From positions 1-45,021 of the forward strand of contig NZ_CAJYGK010000089.1 in assembly GCF_913773725.1 (NCBI RefSeq): a DNA stretch of 45,021 nt, in the 5' to 3' direction. The translations under genes and the position numbers were made by a program. This document shows positions 43,957 to 45,021 of this stretch, one piece after another (the first letter of the stretch is position 1; every line of letters begins with the position of its first letter). The stretch comes from an uncultured Aquabacterium sp. (GTDB taxonomy: Bacteria > Pseudomonadota > Gammaproteobacteria > Burkholderiales > Burkholderiaceae_C). The notes under the pieces are model-generated. The model searched no databases. It was not told where the DNA came from and saw only the letters and a list, made by a program, of their open reading frames with translations.

Positions 43957-45021
43957 ATGGGGCCGATCGACGTCTTCACCAGCTACGTGGCCGCCGGTGC
44001 CGGTGCGGTTATCGGGCTGGGCGTTGTGTCGCTGATCCGGACGGATCAGCCAAGGCTGCGCCAGGCGCTGGGTCTGTACCGGTGGGCGTTCGGGTGCATC
44101 GCCTTGCTGGGTGCGCTGCCCCTGGTGCCTCCGAGCTGGCAGTCGGGCTACCTGAAGGTCGCCATCGGCTCGGTGGCGATGGGGGTGGCCTTGCTGGCCT
44201 GGGCGTTCCGCCAGCTCAACGGACGGCGGACGGCTCCGTGGGGTGGACTGCTGGCCACGGCGCTGGCCGGCGGGTGCATCTGGGGGGCCGCATGGTGGGG
44301 CGACACGGTCTTCGCCCGCGCGATCGCCTTCGTGTTCGCGTTCGTGAGCGTGGGGATGACGCTGGAGCAGGGCTGGATCATCTTGCGCAGCCCCAGAGTC
44401 AGCGGCAGTGAGCTGTCCCTGCTGTGGGTCGCATCGGGCTTTGCGCTGAACTGGCTCGTCGCGGTGCAGCACGTTCTCTCGGTGCCCGGGCCTTATCCAC
44501 CGCATTGGCTGCATGTGCCGGCCTGGCTGCTTCCGTGGTCGGCGCTGGCCATTGCGCTGCTGCCGCTGTCGGTTGCGGCCGTGGTGTTTGCCATCGTCAA
44601 CGAGCGACTGAACGCGCAGCTGCGTGCCCGGGCCCTGTCGGATGACCTCACCGGCACGCTGTCGCGTCGCGGTCTGCGTGAACTGGGCGAGCGCATGCTG
44701 GGCCTGCAGCAGCATCCCGCGCGTGCCACCGCGGTGCTCATGGTCGACGTGGACCATTTCAAGCAGGTGAACGACGCGCATGGTCACCAGGTCGGCGACG
44801 AGGTCCTCCGGTTCCTGGCGCAGTTGCTGCGGGATCACCTCCGCGAGGATGCCTTGCTCGCGCGGTACGGGGGGGAAGAGTTCACTGTGGTGTTGCCGGT
44901 GCGCATGGAGAGCGAGGCACTGCGTGTCGCAGAACGGCTCCGCCGGGTTGTGGAGTCCACCCCTTGCCGGACACACGGCGTGGTGATCCACCTGACCGTG
45001 AGCATCGGGGTGGCCTTTCAC
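43957..45021 (+). CDS. Membrane diguanylate cyclase (GGDEF), 3'-truncated by the window edge
   Basis: The first 355 codons are visible, with no stop before the window ends. Six or seven membrane segments cover about residues 8-215 (for example VFTSYVAAGAGAVIGLGVVS and WSALAIALLPLSVAAVVFAIV). A GGDEF domain begins near 228 with SDDLTGTLSRRGL, VDVDHFKQVNDAHGHQVGDEV and the active motif GGEEF (305-309). The five-residue-upstream position has REDA instead of RxxD, so the usual product-inhibition I-site is missing. It should make cyclic di-GMP. The ATG at 43957 follows crcB by 10 nt and has only a weak ribosome binding site. Confidence 0.88.
   Translation, partial: MGPIDVFTSYVAAGAGAVIGLGVVSLIRTDQPRLRQALGLYRWAFGCIALLGALPLVPPSWQSGYLKVAIGSVAMGVALLAWAFRQLNGRRTAPWGGLLATALAGGCIWGAAWWGDTVFARAIAFVFAFVSVGMTLEQGWIILRSPRVSGSELSLLWVASGFALNWLVAVQHVLSVPGPYPPHWLHVPAWLLPWSALAIALLPLSVAAVVFAIVNERLNAQLRARALSDDLTGTLSRRGLRELGERMLGLQQHPARATAVLMVDVDHFKQVNDAHGHQVGDEVLRFLAQLLRDHLREDALLARYGGEEFTVVLPVRMESEALRVAERLRRVVESTPCRTHGVVIHLTVSIGVAFH

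Overview
The window is GC-rich chromosomal DNA from a beta-proteobacterium, most probably order Burkholderiales. This is judged from the gene orders nadE-glnB, sigma factor/DUF3619/DUF3106, ilvB-ilvH-ilvC, alaA-hom-thrC and moeA-moaE, and from the protein sequences. It is almost fully coding and dominated by housekeeping genes. No tRNA, rRNA, CRISPR array, insertion sequence or prophage gene was seen.

Layout. (1) 1-3760, minus strand: the proximal part of a guanidine/urea-carboxylase operon (periplasmic binding protein, permease, ATPase, UAAP1/DUF1989 protein cut by the left edge). Its leader has a clear guanidine-I (ykkC) riboswitch. Upstream lie a sigma-54 type -24/-12 promoter and an NtrC-like palindrome, so the operon appears to be gated by both nitrogen status and guanidine. 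(2) 3844-12736: Xaa-Pro aminopeptidase, type II NADH dehydrogenase, a PAS/GGDEF protein divergent from a membrane Ser/Thr kinase, a DEDDh exonuclease and a DUF482/FemAB-like acyltransferase. (3) 12777-14977: NAD synthetase and the PII protein GlnB. (4) 15003-18307, minus: a tightly coupled operon of ECF-like sigma factor, DUF3619, DUF3106, RDD and LOG-family genes. (5) 18389-22272, plus: the branched-chain amino acid operon ilvB-ilvH-ilvC. It has a candidate leader peptide and attenuator ahead of ilvB, a structured RNA between ilvB and ilvH, and a strong terminator after ilvC.

(6) 22279-32660, minus: a seven-gene operon reading TetR/CecR-like regulator, HlyD adaptor, RbbA-like double-ATPase/permease, YhhJ-like permease, PHA synthase-like protein, MaoC-phosphotransacylase fusion, NodT outer-membrane factor. 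A complete tripartite exporter is thus interrupted by two acyl-CoA/polyhydroxyalkanoate enzymes. This is the most unusual unit in the window. (7) 32798-36517, minus: GNAT acetyltransferase, PIN-PhoH ATPase, Bcp peroxiredoxin and an Mth938-like protein, with three good rho-independent terminators. One of these lies only about 25 nt upstream of the phoH start. (8) 36712-40832, plus: alaA, hom, thrC and a terminator (alanine and threonine synthesis). (9) 40854-45021: a YtfE-type di-iron repair protein divergent from moeA-moaE-crcB, and a membrane diguanylate cyclase cut by the right edge.

Gene starts were chosen by reading upstream sequence for ribosome binding sites and by overlap with neighbours. 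Family assignments rest on recognising motifs and sequence from memory, not on database searches.
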